DNA of 64,000 nt from Bacteroidota bacterium (GCA_016718825.1 JADKCL010000067.1:1-64000); one strand, 5' to 3'; positions 9,043-17,585 are shown, numbered from the stretch's first letter. Numbers and translations are program-made. Notes: generated by a model not told the origin, from the sequence alone.

Positions 9043-9126
9043 GCGTTTGGTAAAATATTCTTTTGCTAGTCAATACTTTATGTGCATCTGCGGCCGTTTT
9101 GATGGAAACACCAAAGAAAACAAGAT

Positions 9127-9687
9127 ATGGCAGAAATCGAATCCGGCGGAGGCAAGCACCAAGGTGGAGCCCGCCGACAAAGAAAGAAATCCACCCGCAT
9201 CGACATGACCGCAATGGTGGATGTCGCCTTCTTGCTCCTGACATTTTTTATCTTGACCACCGCCTTGGCTTCCCCCAAGGCAATGTTGCTCACGCAGCCT
9301 GAAAACGCGGAGGTTGAGGTCGCACAGACCAAGTTAATGTCGATTTTGCTCGGCGCAGATGACAAGATTCTCTACGTGACCTACGAGAATGGCTTGGAGG
9401 CTCCTACGGCAAATTCCACGGATTTCTCCGCTGAGGGTATTCGTGCTGCGATACAGACCCACCTGAATCGACGCGCCGACCGCTGCCCGCCCAATTCCAG
9501 TGCCGAGCAAATTCGGGCAAGCCAATGCTGGGATCCGATGTTTGTGATCAAACCTTCGAAGGGAAGCAAATACAAAAATGTGATTGACATTCTGGACGAA
9601 ATCAAGATCAACGATGCCTTGAAGTATGCACTTGCCCCATTGACGACCGAGGATTCGCTGCTGATGGCGCTGCATGCTATGAAGTAG
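9127..9687 (+). CDS. exbD: ExbD/TolR-family protein (third copy) with cysteine loop
   Basis: 186 residues, closely related to the ExbD at 7546: same Gly/Lys start, the helix IDMTAMVDVAFLLLTFF (about 26-44, Asp32), the DRCP..QCWDP loop (Cys120, Cys134) and the SKYKNVIDILDE motif. It lacks the third Cys of its paralogue. It lies outside the first operon, between two terminators, so it is probably a single-gene unit with its own expression. A duplication of the 7546 gene is the simplest origin. Confidence 0.9.
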   Translation: MAEIESGGGKHQGGARRQRKKSTRIDMTAMVDVAFLLLTFFILTTALASPKAMLLTQPENAEVEVAQTKLMSILLGADDKILYVTYENGLEAPTANSTDFSAEGIRAAIQTHLNRRADRCPPNSSAEQIRASQCWDPMFVIKPSKGSKYKNVIDILDEIKINDALKYALAPLTTEDSLLMALHAMK

Positions 9688-9729
9688 CAATCGTATTCAA
9701 AGAAAGCCAGGGCGTTGCATCCCATTTGG

Positions 9730-9760
9730 TCGCGACCTTTTGTGGTCGCGATCTCTTTTT
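9730..9760 (+). terminator. Rho-independent terminator after third exbD
   Basis: Stem TCGCGACC (9730-9737) / GGTCGCGA (9744-9751), 6-nt loop, followed by TCTCTTTTT. Confidence 0.78.
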
Positions 9761-9847
9761 GGGAGGAAGTGATAAGTCTCATCTAAAATATGCTCAGGAT
9801 TCGGCCTTTCTGTCGTTTTGGAGATTGGTCAGGCAAGTTTCGGTTGC

Positions 9848-9855
9848 TATCTTTG
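9848..9855 (+). promoter_or_regulatory. -7 element TATCTTTG upstream of T9SS cargo gene
   Basis: TATCTTTG matches TAnnTTTG and ends 20 bases before the ATG at 9876. TTGG lies 19 bases upstream, where TTTG is expected. Confidence 0.45.
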
Positions 9856-9875
9856 ATGCAGGTAATCGTTTCTGT

Positions 9876-10925
9876 ATGAAAAAGCTGCTTCTCGTTTTGG
9901 TTTGCGCACTTCCGTTTTTCGCTGCTGCGCAGAGCCCAATTACAATCACCAACAACGACATGCCGGAGCCGGGGGATACCCTGCGCGTGAGCAATACGGA
10001 TGCGATGTTCATCGATGTGAGCAGTACCGGCGCCAACCATGTTTGGGATTATCGCAACCTGCAGCCCTTTTCCCAAGATCGCAGCGACTATGTTTACTCC
10101 TTGCAGACCGTCTATGCCTTCTATTTTTTGGGCGTGAATCAGTACGGAACCAAGATTGCCGACTCCCTCGGAGGCGGTCCCTTTCAGTTTACGGATGTTT
10201 ACAATTTCTACCGCAGTGCCACCAATGACTTTCGGGCAGAAGGTGTCGGATTTCGGAACCAAGGAATCCCGTTGGCTGCTTATTACAGCGACGAAGACGA
10301 ACTCTTCCAATTTCCTTTGGATTATTTGGACAGGGATACCACGACCTATCGCTTCAGCGTAGACCTGGGCACGGGGCTTTCGTTTTCACAACAAGGAACG
10401 CGTTACAACGAGGTCGATGGCTGGGGCGTGATCATGACCCCCTATGACAGCATCGAATGTTTGCGGGTTGTCAGCGAGACCGATGGGGTGGACAGTGTTT
10501 CATTCAACGGATTTCAATTTGGCATTGCCAACGTGCAGCGTTCGATCAAATTCCTCGCCAATGGCGTGCACATTCCGATTCTGGAGATTACGGGCCGTGT
10601 GCAAATGGGCAATTTCCAGCCACAGCGCGCCAAGTACCGCGATGAATACCGGAATTTGGTTGCAACTGCCGAGCCCCGCTCCACGGGTATCCGGTTTTAT
10701 CCCAATCCGGCCCAAAACTTCCTCACCATTGAAAGTGAATTGCAGGAGTCATTGTTGCTTACGGTGACCGATATGCAAGGAAAAACCATCGCTTCGCAGT
10801 CTTTGGAAGGTTCCGTTTTTGTCCATTCCGTCGCGGAATATCCCAATGGCGTTTACCTCATGCGCATTACGACCCTCGATGGTGCTGTGATTGAGACGGC
10901 CAAGATTGTCGTAGGCGGTCGCTGA
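9876..10925 (+). CDS. Secreted protein with T9SS type A C-terminal sorting domain
   Basis: 349 residues from the ATG at 9876, chosen because it begins a clean signal peptide (MKKLLLVLVCALPFFAAAQ). An open frame extends 150 bp further upstream without a plausible start. The middle of the protein is not recognised. It contains VWDYRNLQPFSQDRSDYVYS and similar Tyr/Asp-rich segments. The last ~80 residues are a T9SS type A sorting domain: IRFYPNPAQNFLTIESE, then VTDMQGKTIASQSL and PNGVYLMRI. The product is therefore probably exported through the outer membrane and anchored on the surface. It lies between the third ExbD and a lipoprotein, on the same strand. Confidence 0.85.
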   Translation: MKKLLLVLVCALPFFAAAQSPITITNNDMPEPGDTLRVSNTDAMFIDVSSTGANHVWDYRNLQPFSQDRSDYVYSLQTVYAFYFLGVNQYGTKIADSLGGGPFQFTDVYNFYRSATNDFRAEGVGFRNQGIPLAAYYSDEDELFQFPLDYLDRDTTTYRFSVDLGTGLSFSQQGTRYNEVDGWGVIMTPYDSIECLRVVSETDGVDSVSFNGFQFGIANVQRSIKFLANGVHIPILEITGRVQMGNFQPQRAKYRDEYRNLVATAEPRSTGIRFYPNPAQNFLTIESELQESLLLTVTDMQGKTIASQSLEGSVFVHSVAEYPNGVYLMRITTLDGAVIETAKIVVGGR

Positions 10926-11101
10926 TCACAAGTAGTTTGGATCGTTGATTTTTGATCCCATTGCGCTATCCTAGGATGGAATAGGCAAATATTTGGCTGA
11001 ATATTCGTTTGTTGATTGGATTTCTCGCAACAATCCGTGAAATTGTGTCTGCTGAAGATGCTCGATCCTCAGCAATGAAGGAATCAAAAATCAGCACGAA
11101 T

Positions 11102-12085
11102 ATGAAAAGCAAAGCACTTTTACGCCCGTTTTTGGCCATCGTTGGCTTACTCGCAATTTGGAGTTGCGAAAAGGAAATTCTGTCAGAGGAATCCAATCGG
11201 CCGGAAGGGCCCTCGATACAAGGCCTTACCTTGGATCCGGTTTGCGACGCTTATCAATTGCCATTAGCCGATGAAACAGGCAATTTGATTGTCGACTTCT
11301 GCAATACGCAAAACACGCAAGTCGCTTGTCCACCCGGAATGCCCAACTGGGGCTCGATGATGGTGTACAAAACATCGCAAGGATTTCCTTTGTCTTCCCT
11401 CTATATGGAGGTACAGCTCGCTCCTGGTTGGTTTGCACAAGCTTACAATGTCGTGGTTGCGCCAAACGGACCCATTCAAACCAATGGCAACTTGCCGGTG
11501 GTTAACAATGATTGGCGCTATGATCCTTTGACACCGGCACGAAATGCTTTTTCCATTTCTACACCGTTGCTTTCCTCACAGTATCCAAGTTCTTGCTTTG
11601 ATTGGGCCATCGAGGTGGAGGCCATCAAATACAACCTCTTTGGCGCGGTGGTGCCAGGCTCCCTTCAGATTTTGCGGGCCTATGATGCAAATGGATCGGG
11701 TTCGCCTTTTGTGATCGACAGGTGCTATGCAAGCTGCCCGATTCCGGACTTGACCCTGACCGACGGGAGCTGTCAAGGATGCAGGAGCCAAGTAACCGTC
11801 ACATTTCATGGCTGCGAATCCGTCGATGTCGTTTCCTGTAAATCGATCCGGCAAGTAGTGATTGTCTATGATGACTGCAGCAGGTCCTACCACGACAATC
11901 TCAGCGGCACAAGTTTGAGCTTCCCCTCGAATGGAAAGAACATCTCGCACGTTTTTGTCCGTTCCGGTTGCCGTGCCAACACTGGCAATCCCGCCGATGA
12001 CCAGATTGACACCAACGGCTATTCCTACCCAAATGTTGGGCGGAAGCGGTTTGATGCACATTGTCTTGCCTCGGGTTGCAACTAA
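11102..12085 (+). CDS. Lipoprotein, function unknown
   Basis: 327 residues from the ATG at 11102, which gives a short lipoprotein signal ending LLAIWSC, with Cys22 as the lipidation site. An earlier in-frame ATG at 11009 would hide the signal. The mature protein is rich in Cys and aromatic residues. It has a lone Cys-containing segment (DGSCQGCRSQVTVTFHGCESVDVVSC) that may fold as a disulfide-bonded domain. No family recognised. A hairpin terminator follows 28 bp after the stop. Confidence 0.75.
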   Translation: MKSKALLRPFLAIVGLLAIWSCEKEILSEESNRPEGPSIQGLTLDPVCDAYQLPLADETGNLIVDFCNTQNTQVACPPGMPNWGSMMVYKTSQGFPLSSLYMEVQLAPGWFAQAYNVVVAPNGPIQTNGNLPVVNNDWRYDPLTPARNAFSISTPLLSSQYPSSCFDWAIEVEAIKYNLFGAVVPGSLQILRAYDANGSGSPFVIDRCYASCPIPDLTLTDGSCQGCRSQVTVTFHGCESVDVVSCKSIRQVVIVYDDCSRSYHDNLSGTSLSFPSNGKNISHVFVRSGCRANTGNPADDQIDTNGYSYPNVGRKRFDAHCLASGCN

Positions 12086-12113
12086 TACTGAAAATTTCTC
12101 CTCGCAAATACCT

Positions 12114-12140
12114 CAAAGGTCACCCACAAGGTGGCCTTTG
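12114..12140 (+). terminator. Hairpin terminator after lipoprotein gene
   Basis: Stem CAAAGGTCACC (12114-12124) / GGTGGCCTTTG (12130-12140) with one G-T wobble and a 5-nt loop, followed by TTGTTGTG. Confidence 0.65.
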
Positions 12141-12252
12141 TTGTTGTGTCTGCTTGTAATCTGGAAATTCATTCGACCAGCAACCTGCAGAGTGCCAAGG
12201 AGTCTTGATAAGAAATCTTGTATCCACTTCGTTCAACCCCAAAAACGAAGTC

Positions 12253-12684
12253 ATGCGAAAATCCCAAAAGTTCATTCTGCCAGATCTTACCGGCCTTGCC
12301 GATATTGCTTGGCTGCTGATCGTGTATTTCTTGTTCATTGGTCAAGAGTCTGGGCACGTTGTGGTTCCTGTTGATCTTCCAACGTCGAGCTACGAAGGGC
12401 ATACACATTCCTATCGAGCTAGCCTCGTATTTTGGGTGGAGAAGAACGGGCGAACGTGGGTCGACCTTTCTGCGACGAATCCCAAGGGGGCCAAATGGGT
12501 GGAACTTGGTGAATTCCTGAACAATCCTCCTGCCACGTTGCGAGATTTTCGGGTTGTGATTGTCGCAGATCAGAATGCGCAGTATTCCGCCATCCAACAG
12601 TTGTTTCAAGTATTTGCAGCCTATGGAATTCAAAGAATTTCTTTGGTCACAAACCTCGAAACAGACCCCGCTGCATCGATTTAG
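12253..12684 (+). CDS. Divergent ExbD/TolR-like protein
   Basis: 143 residues from the ATG at 12253 (MRKSQKF..). The family helix is recognisable but changed: LPDLTGLADIAWLLIVYFLF replaces the usual IDMTAMVDVAFLLL form. Asp17, the proton-pathway Asp, is kept. The periplasmic part ends ..FAAYGIQRISLVTNLETDP, matching the last part of ExbD domains, including the INRFNLITGLEADP end of the ExbD at 6858. It is shorter than the other copies and has no Cys loop. It sits 82 bp upstream of the second TonB and probably works with it. The upstream in-frame ATG at 12205 has no support. Confidence 0.75.
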   Translation: MRKSQKFILPDLTGLADIAWLLIVYFLFIGQESGHVVVPVDLPTSSYEGHTHSYRASLVFWVEKNGRTWVDLSATNPKGAKWVELGEFLNNPPATLRDFRVVIVADQNAQYSAIQQLFQVFAAYGIQRISLVTNLETDPAASI

Positions 12685-12766
12685 GAAGATTTCTCAAAAA
12701 ATACTTCGAATAAATCAATACTAAATCTCAATACGGTCGCGTTAGAAGGGAAAACCACGGAAGAAT

Positions 12767-13597
12767 ATGAATACTCCAATTTATGCTGATCTCGATCAGA
12801 TCGTCTTCGAAGGACGGTCCAAGGACTACGGTGCCTATGACATGCGCAAGCGTTACAACCGTATCCTCACCCGCGCCATGCTCATCACTTTTCTACTTTT
12901 CATTTCCATCACGGGTCTCCCTAAAATGATCGCTTGGATCATGCCCGAAACGGAGGAAGTGGTCAAGGCCGATGACACGGTTTACTTTTCCCAAGAGGTG
13001 GAACTCGAAGCCAAAAAGATCGATGAGCCCCCTGTTCCAAGTGTGCCCGAACCACCTCGACCACCTGATGTGGCAACGGTAAATGCCACGGTGCCAGTTC
13101 CAACCCCGGAAGACTTGCTCAAGGACGACAAGTTTGTCGCTGAAATTGATGCCCTAGACAGTGTGGCGCTCGGAACGGTGAACAAAGACGGCGACAAAAA
13201 TGGTGATTATCCATGGCCAGACATCACCAATGAGCCCTGCTCCAATTGCCCTGTGGCTGTGACTGAACTCCCAAAAGAGGACGATGACCTGAAACCTGAT
13301 ACGTTCATCCTCCTCGAAAAAGAGCCCCAAGCAGTCAACCTCGACGAATTGGGCAAGCTGATCGGTTATCCCGAAATGGCCAAAGAAGCAGAAATCGAAG
13401 GCCGCGTCACCCTCCGCGTGATGGTCGACAAGATGGGCAACTACGTCAAGCACATCGTCCTCAAAGACCCGCATCCGATCCTCACCCGTGCGGTCACCGA
13501 GAAAATTCACTTGCTCAAAATGACGCCCGGTATCCAAGCCGGCAAGCCGATCAAGGTTTGGGTCACCCTGCCGTTCAACTTCGAGTTGAATCGTTGA
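12767..13597 (+). CDS. tonB: TonB energy-transducing protein (second copy)
   Basis: 276 residues and clearly a paralogue of the TonB at 8182. It shares the N-terminal signature (DLDQIVFEGRSKDYGAYDMR), the helix at about 36-58, a Pro-rich linker (PPVPSVPEPPRPPDV) and the C-terminal domain (IGYPEMAKEAEIEGRVTLRVMVDK .. MTPGIQAGKPIKVWVTLPF). The linker differs: it includes a Cys-x-x-Cys (EPCSNCPV), absent from the first copy. It follows the divergent ExbD and ends at a hairpin terminator. Two TonBs with shared C-terminal domains suggest alternative partners for the same ExbB or for different receptors (inference). Confidence 0.93.
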   Translation: MNTPIYADLDQIVFEGRSKDYGAYDMRKRYNRILTRAMLITFLLFISITGLPKMIAWIMPETEEVVKADDTVYFSQEVELEAKKIDEPPVPSVPEPPRPPDVATVNATVPVPTPEDLLKDDKFVAEIDALDSVALGTVNKDGDKNGDYPWPDITNEPCSNCPVAVTELPKEDDDLKPDTFILLEKEPQAVNLDELGKLIGYPEMAKEAEIEGRVTLRVMVDKMGNYVKHIVLKDPHPILTRAVTEKIHLLKMTPGIQAGKPIKVWVTLPFNFELNR

Positions 13598-13623
13598 AAA
13601 GAGTCTCACGTGCCAATATTTCG

Positions 13624-13656
13624 AAATGGTCACCTCAGCGGGTGGCCATTTTCTTT
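13624..13656 (+). terminator. Rho-independent terminator after second tonB
   Basis: Stem AAATGGTCACC (13624-13634) / GGTGGCCATTT (13641-13651), one G-T wobble, 6-nt loop, followed by TTCTTT. It resembles the hairpin at 12114. Confidence 0.75.
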
Positions 13657-13755
13657 GGTGTCCCGCTCGGGCAAAAGCGTTTCTCTGGCCCGGCAATTCT
13701 GGGATTTCGGTCGAATTGCTCAAGCTGAATCGATGTTTCCTACGGCAAAGTCCTT

Positions 13756-13763
13756 TATCTTTG
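13756..13763 (+). promoter_or_regulatory. -7 element TATCTTTG, 4 bases before ATG
   Basis: TATCTTTG ends 4 bases before the ATG at 13768. If used, transcription starts inside or at the start codon. Confidence 0.45.
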
Positions 13764-13767
13764 GCCC

Positions 13768-14605
13768 ATGAGAATCTGGATGCCCGCCCTGATGCTGGTG
13801 CTGCTGCTGGGAACATTGGCCTGCAGCAGTTCGCCTGAATCCCAAAATCCGCAGCCGCAAACCGCCATTGAAACATTGGCAACTGCCGTTGATTCGCCCA
13901 TTGCCCTAATCGACAGCCCGATGGTGGACACGATTTCATTGGAAAAGCTGCTGGGCAAAATCAGCCCTGCCAAGGACACGGACTTTGTGCCGATTGCGCA
14001 AAAATACACGACCAAATCAGGCATTTACTTGCAGCGGGAGGCCTTATGAAGCCTTCGAAAAAATGCATGCCGCGGCCGCGGCGGATGGCGTGAAGCTCGT
14101 GATCCTCTCCGCCATGCGCAATTTCAATGACCAAAAAGGAATCTGGGAAAACAAATGGTCGGGGCGCACCCTCGTGGGTGGCAAAAACCTGAGTACTGCC
14201 GTTTCCGATCCGGCTGAACGTGCAAAGGCCATCCTGCGTTATTCATCCATGCCCGGTTCTTCGCGCCACCATTGGGGCACAGACATGGACCTCAATAGCT
14301 TGGAAAACAGCTTTTTCGACACTGGAACGGGCAAAAAAGTCTACGAATGGTTACAGGCCCATGCCGCGGAATATGGATTCTGTCAACCCTACTCCGCAAT
14401 GGGTGCCGATCGGCCCAACGGCTATCAGGAAGAACGCTGGCACTGGAGCTACATGCCCATTTCCGCGCGTTACCTGCGTGCCTACCGTGCGCAAGTGAAG
14501 CTTTCCGACATCAACGGATTTCTCGGAAGCGAAACCGCCGTACCGCTCAATGTCATCGAACATTACGTTTCAGGCATCGCCCCTGCCTGCCGCGACTGGA
14601 AATAG
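13768..14605 (+). pseudogene. LAS-family (VanY/D-Ala-D-Ala carboxypeptidase-like) lipoprotein, one-base frameshift
   Basis: The N-terminal part starts at the ATG at 13768 with a lipoprotein signal (Cys19 in LLLGTLACSSS). The rest, in another frame, is a zinc peptidase of the LAS/VanY type acting on cell-wall peptides. It has the metal motif SSRHHWGTDMDLN (S-x-H..G..D..D) and the later WHW motif (ERWHWSY). The two halves join if one T is removed from TT at 14044-14045, giving IYLQREAYEAFEKMHAAA, and one protein of about 278 residues. All catalytic motifs are intact, so I favour a sequencing error over true inactivation, but the sequence alone cannot decide. Confidence 0.8.
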
Positions 14606-14616
14606 TGATTTTTCAC

Positions 14617-14624
14617 TACCTTTG
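14617..14624 (+). promoter_or_regulatory. -7 element TACCTTTG before GGGP synthase
   Basis: TACCTTTG ends 7 bases before the ATG at 14632, implying a leaderless or near-leaderless transcript. Confidence 0.45.
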
Positions 14625-14631
14625 ACCGCAA

Positions 14632-15378
14632 ATGCGCAGGATTCTCCAACAGATCAAAGCCCTCAAGGCCGAAGGCAAAAAGGGTTTTGCAATCTTGATC
14701 GACCCCGACAAGTTGGAGGTGGATGCATTGCCTGCGCTCGCCGCTAGAATCAATGCCGCAGGAATCGACTTTGTCTTCGTGGGCGGAAGCCTGCTATTGA
14801 ACGAGCGCATCCGCGTACTCGTACCTGCGCTCAGGCAGGTGCTGCGCCCGCCCGTGATCCTCTTTCCGGGCAATCTCAACCAAATCAGCCCCGGTGCGGA
14901 TGCCATTCTGTTTCTTTCCCTGATCAGCGGCCGCAACCCGGATTTGCTCATTGGCAACCATGTCGTCGCCGCACCGCTGCTCAAACAAAGCGGCATGGAA
15001 GTGCTCCCGACCGGCTATATGCTCATCGACAGCGGACGCCCGACCTCCGCCCATTACATGAGCAACACCATGCCGATTCCGCACGACAAGCCTGAAATCG
15101 CAGCCTGCACGGCCATGGCCGGCGAATTGCTCGGATTACAATTGCTGTACATGGATGGCGGCAGCGGCGCAGAACGCACCATTTCCACCGAAATGATCTC
15201 GGCTGTGGCAGGCGCAGTGGAAATTCCGCTGATTGTCGGGGGCGGCATTCGCAACAAAAAGCAAGCAGAAGCCATTCTCAAAGCGGGTGCAGACATCATC
15301 GTGGTTGGAAATGCATTCGAAGCAGACGCCGAAAGCCCGTTGATGCAAGACATTCCGGCATTGATTGCGCAATTCTGA
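14632..15378 (+). CDS. Geranylgeranylglyceryl phosphate synthase (GGGPS/PcrB family)
   Basis: 248 residues. TIM-barrel prenyltransferase that joins sn-glycerol-1-phosphate to a polyprenyl diphosphate through an ether bond. Family marks are GFAILIDPDK near the N-terminus, FVGGSLLL, PVILFPGNLNQIS, NHVVAAP, PTGYMLID, LLYMDGGSGA, and the phosphate-binding end VGGGIRNKKQAEAILKAGADIIVVGNAFE. Such enzymes are known in many Bacteroidota as well as archaea. The product's role here is unknown. The polyprenyl synthase at 844 could in principle supply a substrate. A TACCTTTG -7 element lies 7 bases before the ATG. Confidence 0.9.
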   Translation: MRRILQQIKALKAEGKKGFAILIDPDKLEVDALPALAARINAAGIDFVFVGGSLLLNERIRVLVPALRQVLRPPVILFPGNLNQISPGADAILFLSLISGRNPDLLIGNHVVAAPLLKQSGMEVLPTGYMLIDSGRPTSAHYMSNTMPIPHDKPEIAACTAMAGELLGLQLLYMDGGSGAERTISTEMISAVAGAVEIPLIVGGGIRNKKQAEAILKAGADIIVVGNAFEADAESPLMQDIPALIAQF

Positions 15379-15506
15379 TTTTTTTGTCGAATCGGTTTCC
15401 CGCCAACACGAAGTACCTCCCCGAAATTCTTTTTCAATACGGATAGCCATTTTCCCGTTTGCACAGTTATGGTTACGCATGTCAATTTCCCGACGATGCA
15501 TTCGAA

Positions 15507-16271
15507 ATGAAAAAATTCTTCAAAAGACTCTTGAAAATCACCGCTTGGATTCTCGGAATATTGCTCGTCAGTGGCACGATCGGCTACTTGGTGCTGGACA
15601 AAAGATTGCCTGAGGGCGTCGAAGGGGCAGAAGCCGAGGCGCTGACCGACAAAATGTTGGCTGCCATCAACAAGCCCGCTTGGGATTCGCTCGGTGTGCT
15701 GGAATTCACCTATTTCAAGGGCGGCCACCACATTCTCTGGGACAAGAAGCGCAACTTGGTCAAAGTCGAATGGAGTGACAACCTTGCTTTGGCCGATCCC
15801 AGCACGATGACGGGTTTGGCCTGGGAAGACGGTGTCAAATTGGAAGGCGAAGCCGCAGACAAAGTCGTGCAAAAAGGCATCACTTGGTTTTGGAACGATA
15901 GTTTCTGGTTGATTGCGCCCTTCAAGGCACGTGATCCGGGAACCATTCGGAAGACGGTTACGAATGATGACGGTACAAAATCATTGCTTGTGACCTATGG
16001 CGGTGGCGGACGCACCCCGGGCGACAGCTACCTCTGGCATTTGGATGCGAATGGGATGCCCAATGCCTGGCAATTTTGGGTGAAGGTGCTGCCCATTGGT
16101 GGCGTCAGATTAGGTTGGGGTGATTGGCAGACCCTTCCTGGCGGCACCAAAATTTCCGGACTGCGTAGCAGCGGCCTGGCCGATTTGAAATTCAAGGACA
16201 TCAAGGGTGGCCAAACCTTGGCGGATATCGGCATCACCGAGGATGTGTTTGCGCCTTTGTTGACCAAATAG
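15507..16271 (+). CDS. Single-span membrane-anchored protein, function unknown
   Basis: 254 residues from the ATG at 15507, chosen because it starts a basic N-terminus (MKKFFKRLLK) leading into one membrane helix at about 11-30. An earlier ATG at 15459 adds unrelated residues. The exported body has Trp-rich beta-like segments (FTYFKGGHHILWDKKRNLVKVEW, LVTYGGGGRTPGDSYLW). No family recognised with confidence. A bidirectional-type terminator lies between it and the convergent isomerase gene. Confidence 0.75.
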   Translation: MKKFFKRLLKITAWILGILLVSGTIGYLVLDKRLPEGVEGAEAEALTDKMLAAINKPAWDSLGVLEFTYFKGGHHILWDKKRNLVKVEWSDNLALADPSTMTGLAWEDGVKLEGEAADKVVQKGITWFWNDSFWLIAPFKARDPGTIRKTVTNDDGTKSLLVTYGGGGRTPGDSYLWHLDANGMPNAWQFWVKVLPIGGVRLGWGDWQTLPGGTKISGLRSSGLADLKFKDIKGGQTLADIGITEDVFAPLLTK

Positions 16272-16319
16272 GAAACAATTGTCGGCAGATTGCGGATTTG
16301 CCAGAACGTTGAACAAAGA

Positions 16320-16355
16320 AAAAGCCCGCGCATCGTTGGATGTGCGGGCTTTTTC
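16320..16355. terminator. Bidirectional hairpin terminator
   Basis: AAAAAGCCCGCGCATC pairs with GATGTGCGGGCTTTTT across a 4-nt loop, with one wobble. A-run and T-run flank the stem, so it can stop transcription from both convergent genes. Confidence 0.85.
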
Positions 16356-16372
16356 CTGTGGGGTCAAACCAA

Positions 16373-16867
16373 TCAATGGTGATGACCGCCGGGTCCGTGA
16401 ACGTGACCATGGGCCAATTCCTCGGCACTTGCATCACGCACTTCGATGACGATTCCTGAGAAGTTCAAGCTTTTGCCAGCCAATGGATGGTTGAAGTCCA
16501 TCACAACGGCGTCAGGCCTGATTTCGGTGATTGTTCCGAAGACAGTATGGCCATTGAATTCCATGGGAAGCGTAGCGCCGACCACGATGTATTCGGCTGG
16601 AGCCTCGGCAAAAATTTGCGGGTCGAGTTCCTCGATGCGGCTATCGTCATAGTGACCATAACCTTCATCTGGTGTCAGGCGGAATTCGTAGAGATCGCCA
16701 GCGACTTTGCCCAAAAGTGCAGTGTCAAAAGCTGGCAATACCTGCCCTGTGCCATGGATAAAAGCAAAGGGATTTTCCGTGGTGGCCTCCTGTATCACGA
16801 GTCCATCATCGCCCTTCAAAAGGTAGGTCACGACTGCAACCCGGTTTTCTTGGATTTTCATTTTCAA
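16373..16867 (-). CDS. SlyD-like FKBP-type peptidyl-prolyl cis-trans isomerase
   Basis: 164 residues. Proline isomerase and chaperone of the SlyD type. The FKBP part starts MKIQENRVAVVTYLL and includes PFAFIHGTGQVLPAFDTALLGK (about 33-54). The insert-in-flap chaperone domain spans about 72-125 (EGYGHYDDSRIEEL .. VVMDFNHPLAGK). The tail AHGHVHGPGGHHH is His-rich, as in SlyD, where it binds nickel and other metals. The start may be residue 1 or Met3. The promoter upstream is one of the best in the window. Confidence 0.92.
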   Translation of the reverse strand: MKMKIQENRVAVVTYLLKGDDGLVIQEATTENPFAFIHGTGQVLPAFDTALLGKVAGDLYEFRLTPDEGYGHYDDSRIEELDPQIFAEAPAEYIVVGATLPMEFNGHTVFGTITEIRPDAVVMDFNHPLAGKSLNFSGIVIEVRDASAEELAHGHVHGPGGHHH

Positions 16868-16887
16868 TCAGATAAAATTATCGGCGG

Positions 16888-16918
16888 CAAAGTTAACCAG
16901 ATTTGCCGAAAACGGAAA
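16888..16918 (-). promoter_or_regulatory. Promoter for the SlyD-like gene
   Basis: On the minus strand: TTTC, 19 bases, then TAACTTTG, a full match to the -7 box and 3 of 4 in the -33 box. The -7 box ends 20 bases before the ATG at 16867. Confidence 0.6.
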
Positions 16919-17070
16919 CCCTACCGAAAAGGCCTACGGATTGAAATTCACCATCAAAGCAGGTGCAAATCTCAGGCAGCTCCTTGTTGGGATTTACGGG
17001 TTTTCAGTCTGAGCATTGTCATGGATTCGCAGCGAAAAAATGCCGAACTTGCAGCATCAATTTTACCCTT

Positions 17071-17517
17071 ATGAAAAAGTTTGTCTTCGCATTGTTGTTG
17101 TTGATCGGGTCGCAATTGCAGGCCCAAACTGGGAAAGATGAGGCATTGGAAGCGCTTGGCGGTTCTGGCGGATTGTTGCTGTACGACACATACCTTGTGA
17201 TCGGCGAGGCTGCAGATGCCTTCACGAAGGATACCTATACTGCTGAGGAAGTCGAGAAGATCGTACAAGAACAAATTGGCGGCATTGAAACCGTCCAAGG
17301 GCAATACGATGCCTTGCTCGCAACCAAATTTCTCTCCGATCCTGCGGATTCAAAGTTTCTTCGCGAATTGACCGATGCCTTTGATTTAGTCGTTGCGGAA
17401 GGCAAAGCCTTGATCGAATACGTACATTCAGGAAGCGAAACAGATGCGGGACTCTACGAAGACAATCGCAGTGCCGCTTGGGCTGAGATTTCGAGGTTGC
17501 TCGGATTTGATGAGTAG
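17071..17517 (+). CDS. Small secreted protein, function unknown
   Basis: 148 residues from the ATG at 17071, which gives a typical signal peptide (MKKFVFALLLLIGSQLQAQ). The mature part is acidic and predicted mostly helical (EEVEKIVQEQIGGIETVQ.., ELTDAFDLVVAEGKALIEYV). No Cys and no known family. It is divergent from the SlyD-like gene, with a small gene on the same strand 68 bp downstream. Confidence 0.75.
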   Translation: MKKFVFALLLLIGSQLQAQTGKDEALEALGGSGGLLLYDTYLVIGEAADAFTKDTYTAEEVEKIVQEQIGGIETVQGQYDALLATKFLSDPADSKFLRELTDAFDLVVAEGKALIEYVHSGSETDAGLYEDNRSAAWAEISRLLGFDE

Positions 17518-17585
17518 TCACAGGGACGGAATCGCCTCCTGAAGCCGTTATTTACACCCTGTAAATCCTCATTGATTTAGCCGAA

